In this document: positions 18,606 through 26,766 of the stretch, piece after piece
Layout: each line of letters starts with the position of its first letter
How positions within the stretch are numbered: position 1 is the stretch's first letter
NCBI RefSeq assembly: GCF_000026145.1
Contig: NC_009445.1
Coordinates: 4,836,001-4,900,000 of the forward strand
Direction of reading: 5' to 3'
DNA: 64,000 nucleotides
DNA from: Bradyrhizobium sp. ORS 278
GTDB lineage: Bacteria; Pseudomonadota; Alphaproteobacteria; Rhizobiales; Xanthobacteraceae
Notes under the pieces: model-generated
What the model saw: only the letters and a program-made list of their open reading frames with translations
Databases searched by the model: none
Told to the model about the DNA's origin: nothing
Made by a program: the position numbers and the translations under genes

Positions 18606-19088
18606 ATGTGGTCGCCCGAATTGGAAAGTCCCCGCCGGATGCGCGCACGTCCCTCTGCCCGTCTGCTGGTCGTCGATCCCGACGATCGGCTGCTGCTGTT
18701 CCAGTTCGTTCACATCGCGGGTGCGCTGAAAGGGCAGCAGTTCTGGGCAACACCCGGCGGCGGGCTCGATCCCGGCGAGAGCTACGAGGCGGCGGCGTGC
18801 CGGGAGATGTTCGAGGAGACGGGGATCCGCATTGCTCATCCCGGGCCGCAGATCGCGCGCAGGACCGTGAGCTTCACGATGGTCGACGGCGAGCAGGTCA
18901 GCTCCGACGAGCGCTACTTCCTCATCAGGGTCGGCAGCACCGACCTCTCGTCGATGCATTGGACCGAACTGGAGCGTGCGGCGATCGCCGCGCAGCGCTG
19001 GTGGCGGCCCGCGGAGCTCGCGGCCACGACCGATCAGGTGTTCCCCGAGGATATCATCGACATGCTGGCGCGCGCCGGAGTCTGGTGA
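18606..19088 (+). CDS. NUDIX hydrolase
   Basis: A 160-residue protein with a full Nudix box: GGGLDPGE, then seven residues, then REMFEETGI, matching Gx5Ex7REUxEExGU. Nudix enzymes hydrolyse nucleoside diphosphates linked to another group; this resembles the short MutT/ADP-ribose-pyrophosphatase-like type but the substrate is not predictable. The start is uncertain: ATG 18606 or ATG 18639, with the conserved fold (RPSARLLVVDPDDRLLLF) beginning soon after either. It converges with hpaD, 12 bases away. Confidence 0.85.
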   Translation: MWSPELESPRRMRARPSARLLVVDPDDRLLLFQFVHIAGALKGQQFWATPGGGLDPGESYEAAACREMFEETGIRIAHPGPQIARRTVSFTMVDGEQVSSDERYFLIRVGSTDLSSMHWTELERAAIAAQRWWRPAELAATTDQVFPEDIIDMLARAGVW

Positions 19089-19100
19089 GGCCGGAATCCG

Positions 19101-20018
19101 CTAGAGCCGCCCGCCGGCCAGCGCGGCGGCGCGCGGCCGGCCGATGTCGTCCAGCGCGCTCGGCATCGGCGCCACCGGGAACACCGCGTTGATCTGCCCG
19201 GTGCCCGAGGACGGGAAGAACGGCGTGACGACCTCGACACCGCGATCGTAGTGGTTCCAGCCGAGCGCGCCGAGCAGCATCGCGGTATCGTGCATGAATC
19301 CCTCGCCATGCCCCTTGCTGGCGTATTCCGGCAGCATGTCGCAGAAGTCGGGCCATTCGCCCTGCTCCCACATCTGGATCACCTCGTGGTCGAGCCGCTC
19401 CAGGAACGGGCTGAACATCTTGTCGCGATACTCGTCGGCGGTGCCGTTCTGCGCGAAGCGGTGGCTGAGAGAGCCCGAGGCGAAGAACGCGACCGTGCCG
19501 TCATAATGGTCTTCGACGGCGCGGCGGAATGCCCAGCCGAGCCTGGCGCTGTCGGCCAGATAATGCGAGGTGCATAGCGCCGAGACCGACACCACCCTGA
19601 AGTGGCGGTCGGCGTTCATGTAGCGCATCGGCACCAGCGTGCCGTATTCCAGCGCCAGCGACGTCGCGTCATGGGCCATCGTGGCGACGCCATGCGCGTT
19701 GGCGCCCTTGGCCAGGATGTGGCCGAGCTCCGGATTGCCGTCGTATTCGTAGGTCATGTTGGCGATGAAATTCGGCAGCTCGTTCGAGGTGTAGAGCCCC
19801 TGGAAGTGCGGCGCGCAGTTGATGTGATACCCGGCATTGACCAGCCAATGGGTGTCGAACACGACGATCGTGTCGACGCCGGCCTCGCGGCAGCGCCGCC
19901 CGATCTCGATGTGGCCATCGATCGCCGACTGCCGCTTGCCCTTGGCCGGACCATCGAGCTCGCTGAGATACATCGACGGCACATGCGTGATCTTGGCCGC
20001 CAGTGCGAGCTTGCCCAT
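19101..20018 (-). CDS. hpaD: Class III extradiol dioxygenase, 3,4-dihydroxyphenylacetate 2,3-dioxygenase type
   Basis: A 305-residue protein strongly resembling HpaD/HpcB of the homoprotocatechuate pathway over its whole length: the N terminus MGKLALAAKITHVPSMYLSE, TIVVFDTHWLVN, EYGTLVPMRYMN, ASGSLSHRF, the EGFMHDTAMLLG block and FPSSGTGQ(I/V)NAVFP. Histidines in THVPS, DTHW and LSHRF are the expected iron-site and acid-base residues. The enzyme opens the ring of homoprotocatechuate between C2 and C3. No other hpa gene is nearby, so the actual catechol substrate may differ. AAGGGAG precedes the ATG. Confidence 0.87.
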   Translation of the reverse strand: MGKLALAAKITHVPSMYLSELDGPAKGKRQSAIDGHIEIGRRCREAGVDTIVVFDTHWLVNAGYHINCAPHFQGLYTSNELPNFIANMTYEYDGNPELGHILAKGANAHGVATMAHDATSLALEYGTLVPMRYMNADRHFRVVSVSALCTSHYLADSARLGWAFRRAVEDHYDGTVAFFASGSLSHRFAQNGTADEYRDKMFSPFLERLDHEVIQMWEQGEWPDFCDMLPEYASKGHGEGFMHDTAMLLGALGWNHYDRGVEVVTPFFPSSGTGQINAVFPVAPMPSALDDIGRPRAAALAGGRL

Positions 20019-20102
20019 TGCCTCGTCTCCCTTCCCGCCGTTCCGCGGTCCGGCGTCGCGGACCGCCTTGCTTGGCGCGCAGATTAGCCGGGCGCGACGG
20101 CG

Positions 20103-20129
20103 AAAAAAAGGGCCGCGACAGCGGCCCTT
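20103..20129 (-). terminator. Rho-independent terminator of hsp20
   Basis: Stem AAGGGCCGC / GCGGCCCTT with loop of four bases, followed on the minus strand by a run of seven T residues. It lies 66 bases beyond the hsp20 stop and before hpaD, so the two minus-strand genes are separate transcription units. Confidence 0.85.
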
Positions 20130-20150
20130 CCCGGCAGCAACGCATCCGTC

Positions 20151-20168
20151 GTCCCATGATCATGGGAC
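20151..20168. repeat. Perfect 18-bp palindrome GTCCCATGATCATGGGAC
   Basis: A loop-less, fully symmetric 18-base sequence between the hsp20 stop and its terminator. Purpose unknown; the lack of a loop argues against a simple RNA hairpin. Confidence 0.5.
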
Positions 20169-20194
20169 AGGAAACGCGCATGCACCCATCGCGC

Positions 20195-20716
20195 TCACGC
20201 CGCCTTGATGTCGATGGTCTTGGCGGCCTTCTGCACCTCGGGTTTCTTCGGCAGGGTCACCTTCAGCACGCCCTGCTTGAACACCGCCTCGATCTTGTCG
20301 CTATCGACACCGTCCGGGATCTGGAAGGAGCGTTCGAACGAGCCGAAGCTGCGCTCGCGGACATAATAGTCCTTCTTCGTCTCCTCCTTGTCCTCCTGCT
20401 TCTCGCCCTTGATCGACAGCACGCCGCTCGCGACCTTCACCTCGACGTTCTTCTCGTCGAGCCCGGGCAGCTCCGCGGTGACCTCATAGGCCTTGTCGTG
20501 CTCGGCGACATCGACCGCGGGCGCCAGGGCGAACGATCGCGCGCGCGCAAGGCCCGGCAGCTGATCGAACAGCGACGGTGTCCGAAAGAGACCGCCGTGG
20601 AAGTCCTCGAACACACGATCGATCTCGCGACGCAGATTGTCGAACGGCCGCCATCCCTGCAGAGACGGGGCATTGGCTTTCTCGGTGTTGACAGGCAGCT
20701 TGGTCGGTTCAGCCAT
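20195..20716 (-). CDS. Small heat-shock protein, Hsp20/alpha-crystallin family
   Basis: A 173-residue class A-type small chaperone. The alpha-crystallin domain runs from about residue 60 to 160: AVDVAEHDKAYEVTAELPGLDEKNVEV, GVLSIKGEKQ, the FERSFQIPDGVD segment and the A-x-x-x-n-G-V-L motif (AVFKQGVLKVTLPK). The N-terminal WRPFDNLRREIDRVFEDFHGG is typical of rhizobial HspA-like proteins. It holds unfolding proteins in ATP-independent oligomers. GGAGG precedes the ATG at 20716. A FixK/FNR box stands upstream; I see no ROSE RNA-thermometer near the ribosome binding site. Confidence 0.95.
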   Translation of the reverse strand: MAEPTKLPVNTEKANAPSLQGWRPFDNLRREIDRVFEDFHGGLFRTPSLFDQLPGLARARSFALAPAVDVAEHDKAYEVTAELPGLDEKNVEVKVASGVLSIKGEKQEDKEETKKDYYVRERSFGSFERSFQIPDGVDSDKIEAVFKQGVLKVTLPKKPEVQKAAKTIDIKAA

Positions 20717-20821
20717 GATGTCATCCTCCTGCTTCACGCGAGGATCGGCTCTCAGGCGGCATGGCGGCCGTCGCGCTCGATGAGATCGGCCGGTCTCCGC
20801 CCTCCTCGCGCTCCAGGCAAG

Positions 20822-20863
20822 AATATACCGGCCTCTCCAACGTTCCAGATTGATCGCGATCAA
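20822..20863 (-). promoter_or_regulatory. FixK/FNR-type box with -10 element upstream of hsp20
   Basis: TTGATCGCGATCAA (20850-20863) is a perfect TTGAT-N4-ATCAA dyad, the FNR/FixK consensus. On the minus strand a TATATT -10 follows at 20827-20822. A start near 20815 would place the dyad centre about 41.5 bases upstream, the position used by FixK2 and FNR at class II promoters. The geometry is seen in sequence; regulation is inferred. Confidence 0.7.
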
Positions 20864-21107
20864 ATCCGCGCGCGGTTCTCAAGGCTGCGAGATGACTGAT
20901 GCAACAGCCCGGTTCGCCGCTTGCCTGCGTCGGTCGACGCATGAGCGCGCTCGGCCGAACAAGCCCATCGAATGGTAAACCGAACGTAAAGCCGGCCGAT
21001 TGCGACAATGGTTTAGTACAAGGGAAAGAAAGCGTTGTGACCCAATGCGTTAGGCTGCTTTCAGAACGCGGCCCCGCAACCGTCCGAGGCGCACTCGAAG
21101 CGCCCCG

Positions 21108-22961
21108 ATGAGCGCTCGCGCGGCCACAAATGTCACCCGCTTAACAAATTCTCCAGTCCCTCCGGCGAATGTGTCAGCTCAACAATTCACCACAGGTTTC
21201 ATGACCGTGACATCCTTCGGACGTGTGATCTCGGTTCGAGGCTCTCAGGCCCGCGTCGGCATTCTGCTGCAGGCGAAGCAGATGAGCGTTTCCGAGCTTC
21301 GCGCGACAGTGGGCCGCTTCATCAGCATTCGCTGCCCCAGCGCCACGATCATTGCGATCATCACCGAGGTCACCAGCGAAGACCTGTCGCATGCGGACGA
21401 ATTTGTCGCGACGGCCTCGGTCGACCTTCTCGGCGAGATCCTGGGCCCAGCGGAAAAGCCCAAGTTCCAGCGCGGCGTCACCCACTACCCCACGATTGGC
21501 GACGCCGTCGACATGATCACCAGCCAGGAGCTGCGGACGATCTACACGCCCACGGCCGGCGACCACATCGATATCGGCGCGCTGCAGCAGGACCCGTCCG
21601 TGCGCGCCTGCGTCAATGTCGAGGAGATGCTGTCGAAACACTTTGCCGTGCTGGGCTCGACCGGCGTCGGTAAATCGACCGGCGTGTCGCTGCTGCTGAA
21701 CGAGATCCTCAAGGCGCGGCCGAACCTGCGCATCTTCCTGCTCGACGTCCACAACGAGTATGGCCGCTGCTTCGGCGAGCGCGCGCTGGTCTTGAATCCG
21801 CGCAACCTGAAACTGCCGTTCTGGCTGTTCAATTTTGAGGAGATCGTCGACGTCCTGTTCGGCGGCCGCCCCGGCGTGCCGGAGGAACTCGACATTCTCG
21901 CCGAGGTGATCCCGCTGGCGAAGGGCATCTACACCCAGTACCAGAACTCCGACCGCATCGGCCTCAAGCGCATCGACCCGAAGACGATCGGCTACACCGT
22001 CGATACGCCCGTGCCCTACCGCCTCGTCGACCTGATCAACCTGATCGACGAGCGCATGGGAAAGCTCGAGAACCGCTCCTCGCGCATCATCTATCACAAG
22101 CTGATCTCGCGCATCGAGACGGTGCGCAACGACCCGCGCTACGCCTTCATGTTCGACAACGCGAATGTGGGTGGCGACACCATGGCCGAGGTCATCAGCC
22201 ACCTGTTCCGGCTGCCCGCCAATGGCCGGCCGATGACGGTCATGCAGCTCGCCGGCTTCCCGGCCGAGGTGGTCGACTCCGTGGTCTCCGTCGTGTGCCG
22301 CATGGCCTTCGATTTCGGCCTGTGGAGCGACGGCGTCTCGCCACTCTTGTTCGTCTGCGAGGAAGCGCACCGCTACGCCTCTGCCGACCGCTCGATCGGT
22401 TTCGGCCCAACCCGCAAGGCGATCTCGCGCATCGCCAAGGAAGGCCGCAAATATGGCGTCTATCTCGGCCTGGTGACCCAGCGACCGGCCGAGCTGGACT
22501 CCACCATCATTTCCCAGTGCAACACGCTCTTCACGATGCGCCTCGCCAACGAGCGCGACCAGTCGCTGCTGCGCTCGGCGGTCTCCGACGCCGCCGCCAA
22601 TCTGCTCTCCTTCGTCCCCTCGCTCGGCACCCGCGAGGTGCTGGCCTTCGGTGAGGGCGTGGCATTGCCGACGCGGCTTCGCTTCAAGGAAGTGCCGCTG
22701 CATCAGCTGCCGCGCAGCGAGGCGACCATTGCGACCGTCCGCTCGGTCAACGCCGGCCACGACATGCATTTCGTCAGCGCCGTGCTGGAGCGGTGGCGCG
22801 GCGCGACCTCGAGCCGCGAGGCCTCGAACGGCGATGGCGGCATGAACAATGTCGGCGATCGCAGCGTCGGGCTCGCGACGGCACTGGACGCGCCCATGTT
22901 GCAGCCGTCGCTCGGTCTGGACCCCGACCGCTTTTCCCTGCTGAAGAAGCCGCTGCGCTGA
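21108..22961 (+). CDS. HerA/VirB4-like ATPase (DUF87 family)
   Basis: A 617-residue HerA-FtsK superfamily ATPase. Residues about 30-130 form an N-terminal beta-barrel-like HAS domain (FGRVISVRGSQARVGI). Walker A GSTGVGKST is near residue 185, Walker B LLFVCEEAHRY near 413, followed by GRKYGVYLGLVTQRPAELDSTIISQCNT, the sensor region typical of HerA. HerA proteins form hexamers that move along DNA, often with the nuclease NurA; no nurA-like or sir2-like partner is adjacent here, so a defence or repair role is unproven. The start is uncertain: ATG 21108 lacks a good site and ATG 21201 begins the conserved core. Confidence 0.85.
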   Translation: MSARAATNVTRLTNSPVPPANVSAQQFTTGFMTVTSFGRVISVRGSQARVGILLQAKQMSVSELRATVGRFISIRCPSATIIAIITEVTSEDLSHADEFVATASVDLLGEILGPAEKPKFQRGVTHYPTIGDAVDMITSQELRTIYTPTAGDHIDIGALQQDPSVRACVNVEEMLSKHFAVLGSTGVGKSTGVSLLLNEILKARPNLRIFLLDVHNEYGRCFGERALVLNPRNLKLPFWLFNFEEIVDVLFGGRPGVPEELDILAEVIPLAKGIYTQYQNSDRIGLKRIDPKTIGYTVDTPVPYRLVDLINLIDERMGKLENRSSRIIYHKLISRIETVRNDPRYAFMFDNANVGGDTMAEVISHLFRLPANGRPMTVMQLAGFPAEVVDSVVSVVCRMAFDFGLWSDGVSPLLFVCEEAHRYASADRSIGFGPTRKAISRIAKEGRKYGVYLGLVTQRPAELDSTIISQCNTLFTMRLANERDQSLLRSAVSDAAANLLSFVPSLGTREVLAFGEGVALPTRLRFKEVPLHQLPRSEATIATVRSVNAGHDMHFVSAVLERWRGATSSREASNGDGGMNNVGDRSVGLATALDAPMLQPSLGLDPDRFSLLKKPLR

Positions 22962-22996
22962 GCTGAAGACCGCTTCGCGCCGATCGCGGTTGGGAA

Positions 22997-23015
22997 CCGG
23001 CTGCGGCGCAGCCGG
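22997..23015 (+). terminator. Hairpin after the HerA-like ATPase gene
   Basis: CCGGCTGC / GCAGCCGG with a three-base loop, 36 bases beyond the stop. No T run follows, so it may only be a weak or Rho-assisted terminator. Confidence 0.4.
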
Positions 23016-23059
23016 ATCCAAAACTCCCATCACAAAGATGTTCGACCCGATCGATTGTA

Positions 23060-23081
23060 TCCTATCAATTTTGCTCCTATC
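23060..23081 (+). promoter_or_regulatory. Direct repeats before the marR-FUSC operon
   Basis: TCCTATC occurs at 23060-23066 and 23075-23081, 15 bases apart, each followed by an A/T-rich segment, immediately before the marR start. The region is markedly A/T-rich compared with its surroundings. A regulator site or core promoter is likely, but the exact boxes are unclear. Confidence 0.35.
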
Positions 23082-23089
23082 TAAATTCC

Positions 23090-23575
23090 ATGATGTCAGA
23101 CCCGGCCAAGACTCAATCGGAGATCGGCCTGCTGATCGCCCGTGTCGCCCGGCTGTGGCGGCGCGCGGCCGACCAGGCCCTGGCCGACCACGGCCTCTCG
23201 CAAGCCACGGCTCACCCGTTGCGGGCGCTAGCGCGGCGCGGAAGAAACGCAAGTAGCGGCATCCGCCAGGGTGCGCTCGCCGAGGAGGTCGGAATAGAGG
23301 GGCCCTCCCTCGTCCGCCTCATCGACCTGTTGCAGACAGAAAACCTCGTTGAGCGCCGGGAGGACCCCACCGACCGCCGGGCCAAGACGCTGCATCTGAC
23401 CGCCCGAGGCGAGGCCAAGGCCGACGAGATCGAGGCGGTGCTCCGGCGCGTGCGCGGCTTTCTGCTCAAAGACATCTCCCCCGAGGACCTCGCCATCGCG
23501 TCCGACGTTTTGCATCGCATCGAGCAGCGCATGCTGCGCCTGCGCGAAGCCATTCCATCCGACGCTGGGCTGTGA
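23090..23575 (+). CDS. MarR-family transcriptional regulator (first gene of FUSC efflux operon)
   Basis: A 161-residue MarR regulator: recognition helix region GALAEEVGIEGPSLVRLIDLLQ and wing VERREDPTDRRAKTLHLT with the DxRxxK/R pattern. Unlike most local repressors it is co-oriented with and overlaps the transporter it probably controls (TGATG with the FUSC gene). No ribosome binding site is visible before either candidate start (ATG 23090 or 23093), so the mRNA may be leaderless or very short-leadered. Confidence 0.9.
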   Translation: MMSDPAKTQSEIGLLIARVARLWRRAADQALADHGLSQATAHPLRALARRGRNASSGIRQGALAEEVGIEGPSLVRLIDLLQTENLVERREDPTDRRAKTLHLTARGEAKADEIEAVLRRVRGFLLKDISPEDLAIASDVLHRIEQRMLRLREAIPSDAGL

Positions 23576-25626
23576 TGCGAAACACGACATCATTCCCGTT
23601 ACGCGGGGCAGACCTCGCGTTTTCGGCCAAGACTTTCGCCGCGGCCATGCTGGCGCTGCTGATCGCGCTGTGGATCGATCTGCCGCGGCCGTATTGGGCG
23701 ATGGCGACCGTCTACATCACCTCGCAGCCGCTGGCCGGCGCCACCGCCTCCAAAGCGCTCTATCGCGTGCTCGGCACGCTCGCGGGCGCCGCGGCCGCGG
23801 TCGCCATTGTGCCGGCCTTCGTCAATTCGCCCGAGCTGCTCAGCCTCGTGATCGCGTTGTGGACCGGCATCTGCCTCTATGTCTCGCTGCTCGACCGCAC
23901 ACCGCGCAGCTATCTGTTCATGCTGGCCGGCTACACGCTGGCGCTGATCGGGTTTCCCGCCGTGGCCGATCCGGCCGGCATTTTCGACGTCGCTGTCGCG
24001 CGCGCGCAGGAAATCACGCTCGGCATCGTCTGCGCCACGCTTGTCTCGACCATCGTTTTGCCGCGCAGCGTCGCGCCGGCGGTGGCCGCCAAGGTGGAGC
24101 ACTGGCTCGACGAGGCGCGCCGGCTGAGCCGCGACGTGCTGCTCGGCGGCGGCGGCGGCGTTGACGATCGCGCGCACCGGCTCCGATTGGCCGCGGAAGC
24201 GTTGGAGATCGACACGCTGGCCACCCATCTCGCCTTTGACCGCGGGGCCGACCATCATGCCGTCGAGGGGCTGCGATCGCTGCGGCTGCACATGCAGCTG
24301 CTGTTGCCGCTGCTCGGCTCGATCCACGACCGGCTTGCCGCGCTCGACGGGCATGTTGATCGCGAGCTGAGCGATCTGCTGCAACGTCTCGCCGGTTGGA
24401 TCGTCGCGGGCGACGATCGTGAGCCCGCAAGTCGCCTGCGCGCGGTGATCGATGCGCTGCGCCCGTCTCTGGAGGGTCGCTCCTCCTGGGACCGGATCAT
24501 GATCGCGAGCCTGCTGATCCGGCTGCGCGAGCTGGTCGACATTGCCGAGGACTGTCGCGCGCTGAATGCGGCGATCGCGGCGGGCGAGGACACCGCCAAG
24601 GTGCCTCTCGCCTTCCGCAGCGAGCAGGGCATCGCGCCGGCGCGGCATCGCGACCACGCGCTGGCGCTGTGGTCGGCGGCCGGCGTCGTCATCGCCATTC
24701 TCGTCTGCTGCGCGTTCTGGATCGCGACCGGCTGGGCGGACGGCGCCTCGGCGCCGATGATGGCGGCCGTCGCCTGCTCGTTCTTCGCGTCGCAGGACGA
24801 CCCCGCTCCCAGCATCGTACGGTTCGCGGCGTGGTCGCTGGTCGCCATCGTCATCGACGCGGTCTACCTGTTCGCCATCATCCCGGCGATCTCAGACGTC
24901 GAGCTGCTGATCGCCGCGCTGGCGCCGGCTTTCCTGCTATTCGGCGTGCTGATCGCGCGTCCCCAGACGATGCCGATCGGCATGGCGCTCGGCGCCAATG
25001 GCGCCACGCTGCTGGCGTTGCAGTCGACCTACAGCGCGGATTTCCAGAGCTACGCCAATTCGGCGATCGCCTTCATGGTCGGCATGGTCGCGGCCGTGGT
25101 GCTCACCCGCCTCGTCCGCTCTGTCCGAGCCGAGTGGATCGCGCAGCGGCTGCTGCGGACAAGCTGGGAGACCTTGGCGACAACCGCCGAGCGCCGCGGC
25201 CATCATGACCGCGCCGCCTTCGTCGGCCTGATGCTCGACCGCCTGGGATTGCTGGCGCAGCGCTTTGCCGCCATCCCCGAGGACGACCGTCGCGAGCTCG
25301 ATAATCTCAACCAGCTGCGCGTCGGCCTCAACATCATCGACCTCCGCCGCGCCCGTCACGGGCTCACGGCGGCGACGCTCGGCGCCATCGACACGATGCT
25401 GGATCGTCTCGCCGCCGCCTGCAGGGGCCGCGGCCTCGGCACCGGCATGATGCCGGCCGATCTGCTGGCCGCGATCGACGTGGCGCTGCTGAAGACGCTC
25501 GACGAGCCAGCCGCGCCGGCCAAGGAGGACGCGCTGATCGGCCTCGTCGGCATCCGCACCGGGCTATTCCCGGACGCGCCGGCCTATCACGCCGACGCGA
25601 CCGGTCTTCGGAGCCTCGTGGCATGA
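23575..25626 (+). CDS. FUSC-family inner-membrane transporter (AaeB/fusaric acid resistance type)
   Basis: A 683-residue protein with the duplicated FUSC layout: a six-helix bundle at about residues 15-165, a cytoplasmic helical domain (170-355), a second bundle (about 365-520) and a C-terminal helical domain. In AaeB and fusaric acid pumps it works with a DUF1656 peptide and an HlyD adaptor to export aromatic acids, and both partners follow here. ATG 23575 overlaps the marR stop; a GTG at 23572 is also possible. The stop overlaps the next start by ATGA. Confidence 0.92.
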   Translation: MRNTTSFPLRGADLAFSAKTFAAAMLALLIALWIDLPRPYWAMATVYITSQPLAGATASKALYRVLGTLAGAAAAVAIVPAFVNSPELLSLVIALWTGICLYVSLLDRTPRSYLFMLAGYTLALIGFPAVADPAGIFDVAVARAQEITLGIVCATLVSTIVLPRSVAPAVAAKVEHWLDEARRLSRDVLLGGGGGVDDRAHRLRLAAEALEIDTLATHLAFDRGADHHAVEGLRSLRLHMQLLLPLLGSIHDRLAALDGHVDRELSDLLQRLAGWIVAGDDREPASRLRAVIDALRPSLEGRSSWDRIMIASLLIRLRELVDIAEDCRALNAAIAAGEDTAKVPLAFRSEQGIAPARHRDHALALWSAAGVVIAILVCCAFWIATGWADGASAPMMAAVACSFFASQDDPAPSIVRFAAWSLVAIVIDAVYLFAIIPAISDVELLIAALAPAFLLFGVLIARPQTMPIGMALGANGATLLALQSTYSADFQSYANSAIAFMVGMVAAVVLTRLVRSVRAEWIAQRLLRTSWETLATTAERRGHHDRAAFVGLMLDRLGLLAQRFAAIPEDDRRELDNLNQLRVGLNIIDLRRARHGLTAATLGAIDTMLDRLAAACRGRGLGTGMMPADLLAAIDVALLKTLDEPAAPAKEDALIGLVGIRTGLFPDAPAYHADATGLRSLVA

Positions 25627-25832
25627 GACACGACATCGACATCGCCGGCGTACTGGTGCCATCGCTGCTGCTGTGGCTGGTCGTGGCCTATGCCTGCGTC
25701 GCGCTGCTGCGCGCCCTCCTCCGCCGCCTCGGCGTTTACCGCCTGGTCTGGCACCCCGCCCTGTTCGACTTCGCATTGTATGTCTGCGTGCTCGGCGGCA
25801 TCGTCTATCTCGCTTCGGAGTGGTCCTCGTGA
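25623..25832 (+). CDS. DUF1656 (AaeX-like) small membrane protein
   Basis: A 69-residue protein with two membrane helices (residues 10-32 and 44-64) and the DIDIAGVLVPSLL opening and RLVWHPALFD middle typical of DUF1656. These peptides always accompany FUSC-HlyD pumps, such as AaeX in E. coli; their own role is unclear. It overlaps both neighbours (ATGA upstream, GTGA downstream). Confidence 0.93.
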   Translation: MRHDIDIAGVLVPSLLLWLVVAYACVALLRALLRRLGVYRLVWHPALFDFALYVCVLGGIVYLASEWSS

Positions 25833-26695
25833 AAAGCACCTTCGCCCTGCTCGGCCGCGTGGCGGTCACCGCGGCCGCTGTCGCCGCAGCGATCCTGGTC
25901 GGCACCTATCTGTGGGGCTACTACATGAAGGCGCCGTGGACACGCGACGGCCGCGTCCGCGCCGACATCGTCCAGGTCGCGCCTGACGTTTCCGGCTTCG
26001 TCACCGAGGTTCTGGTGCGCGACAATCAGCCGGTGCATCAGGGCGACGTCATTTTCCGGATCGACCGCGCCCGCTTCAAGCTCGCGCTGCAGCAGGCCGA
26101 CGCCGTGGTCGCCGGCCGTCTCGCCACGCTGAACCAGGCCAATGCCGACCTCGACCGCTACCGCTCGCTGACCACCGAGGCGGTGTCGCAGCAGAAGCAG
26201 GAGCAGGTGCTGGCCACCCAGCAGCAGGCGCAGGCATCCTATGACCAGGCGCTGGCCGATCAGGCTGTCGCGAAGCTCAATCTCGAGCGCAGCGATGTGC
26301 ATGCGCCGGTCAACGGCGTGATCACCAACATGGACGTGCGTCCGGGGGCCTATGTCAGCGCCGGCAAGGGCGTGATGGCGCTGGTCGACACCGACACGCT
26401 GCATGTCGAGGGCTATTTCGAGGAGACCAAGCTGCCGCGCATCCGCGTCGGCGCGCCGGTGCGCATTCGCCTGATGGGCACCGGCGAGGTGCTGACAGGC
26501 CATGTCGAGAGTATCGCGGCAGGGATCGAGGACCGCGATCGTGCCGAGGGCGCGAGCCTGCTCGCCAACGTGACCCCGACCTTCAACTGGGTCCGGCTGG
26601 CGCAGCGCGTCCCGGTGCGGATCGCGCTCGATGATACGTCGCGGCGCAGCGAACTCGTGGCGGGACGGTCGGCCACCGTCGAGGTGCTGAACTGA
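25829..26695 (+). CDS. HlyD-family periplasmic adaptor of the FUSC pump (AaeA-like)
   Basis: A 288-residue membrane fusion protein: N-terminal helix (residues 5-28), the YYMKAPWTRDGRVRADIVQVAPDVSG signature of EmrA/AaeA-type adaptors, lipoyl half EVLVRDNQPVHQGDVIFRID, a short helical hairpin, and LNLERSDVHAPVNGVI as the second half, then the beta-barrel. The GTG start overlaps the DUF1656 stop; a longer upstream frame runs through that gene and is not used. Completes a four-gene efflux operon. Confidence 0.92.
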   Translation: MKSTFALLGRVAVTAAAVAAAILVGTYLWGYYMKAPWTRDGRVRADIVQVAPDVSGFVTEVLVRDNQPVHQGDVIFRIDRARFKLALQQADAVVAGRLATLNQANADLDRYRSLTTEAVSQQKQEQVLATQQQAQASYDQALADQAVAKLNLERSDVHAPVNGVITNMDVRPGAYVSAGKGVMALVDTDTLHVEGYFEETKLPRIRVGAPVRIRLMGTGEVLTGHVESIAAGIEDRDRAEGASLLANVTPTFNWVRLAQRVPVRIALDDTSRRSELVAGRSATVEVLN

Positions 26696-26766
26696 GCGCG
26701 GCCGTTGCGCCCCCGTGCTGATCGACTAAGGTTCGCTCCCTGCCACGCCATGCCGGATCGTACGCC

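Noticed and set aside
20717..20863. ROSE-type RNA thermometer in the hsp20 leader
   Set aside because: The ribosome site region lacks the conserved anti-Shine-Dalgarno segment with UUGCU-like sequence; only an ordinary GGAGG leader is seen.
20899..21111. 70-codon frame before the HerA-like gene
   Set aside because: No ribosome site, mixed codon use and no recognisable features; treated as intergenic.
21174..23252. 692-codon minus-strand frame opposite the HerA-like ATPase
   Set aside because: No motif and low-complexity composition; Walker motifs are on the plus strand.
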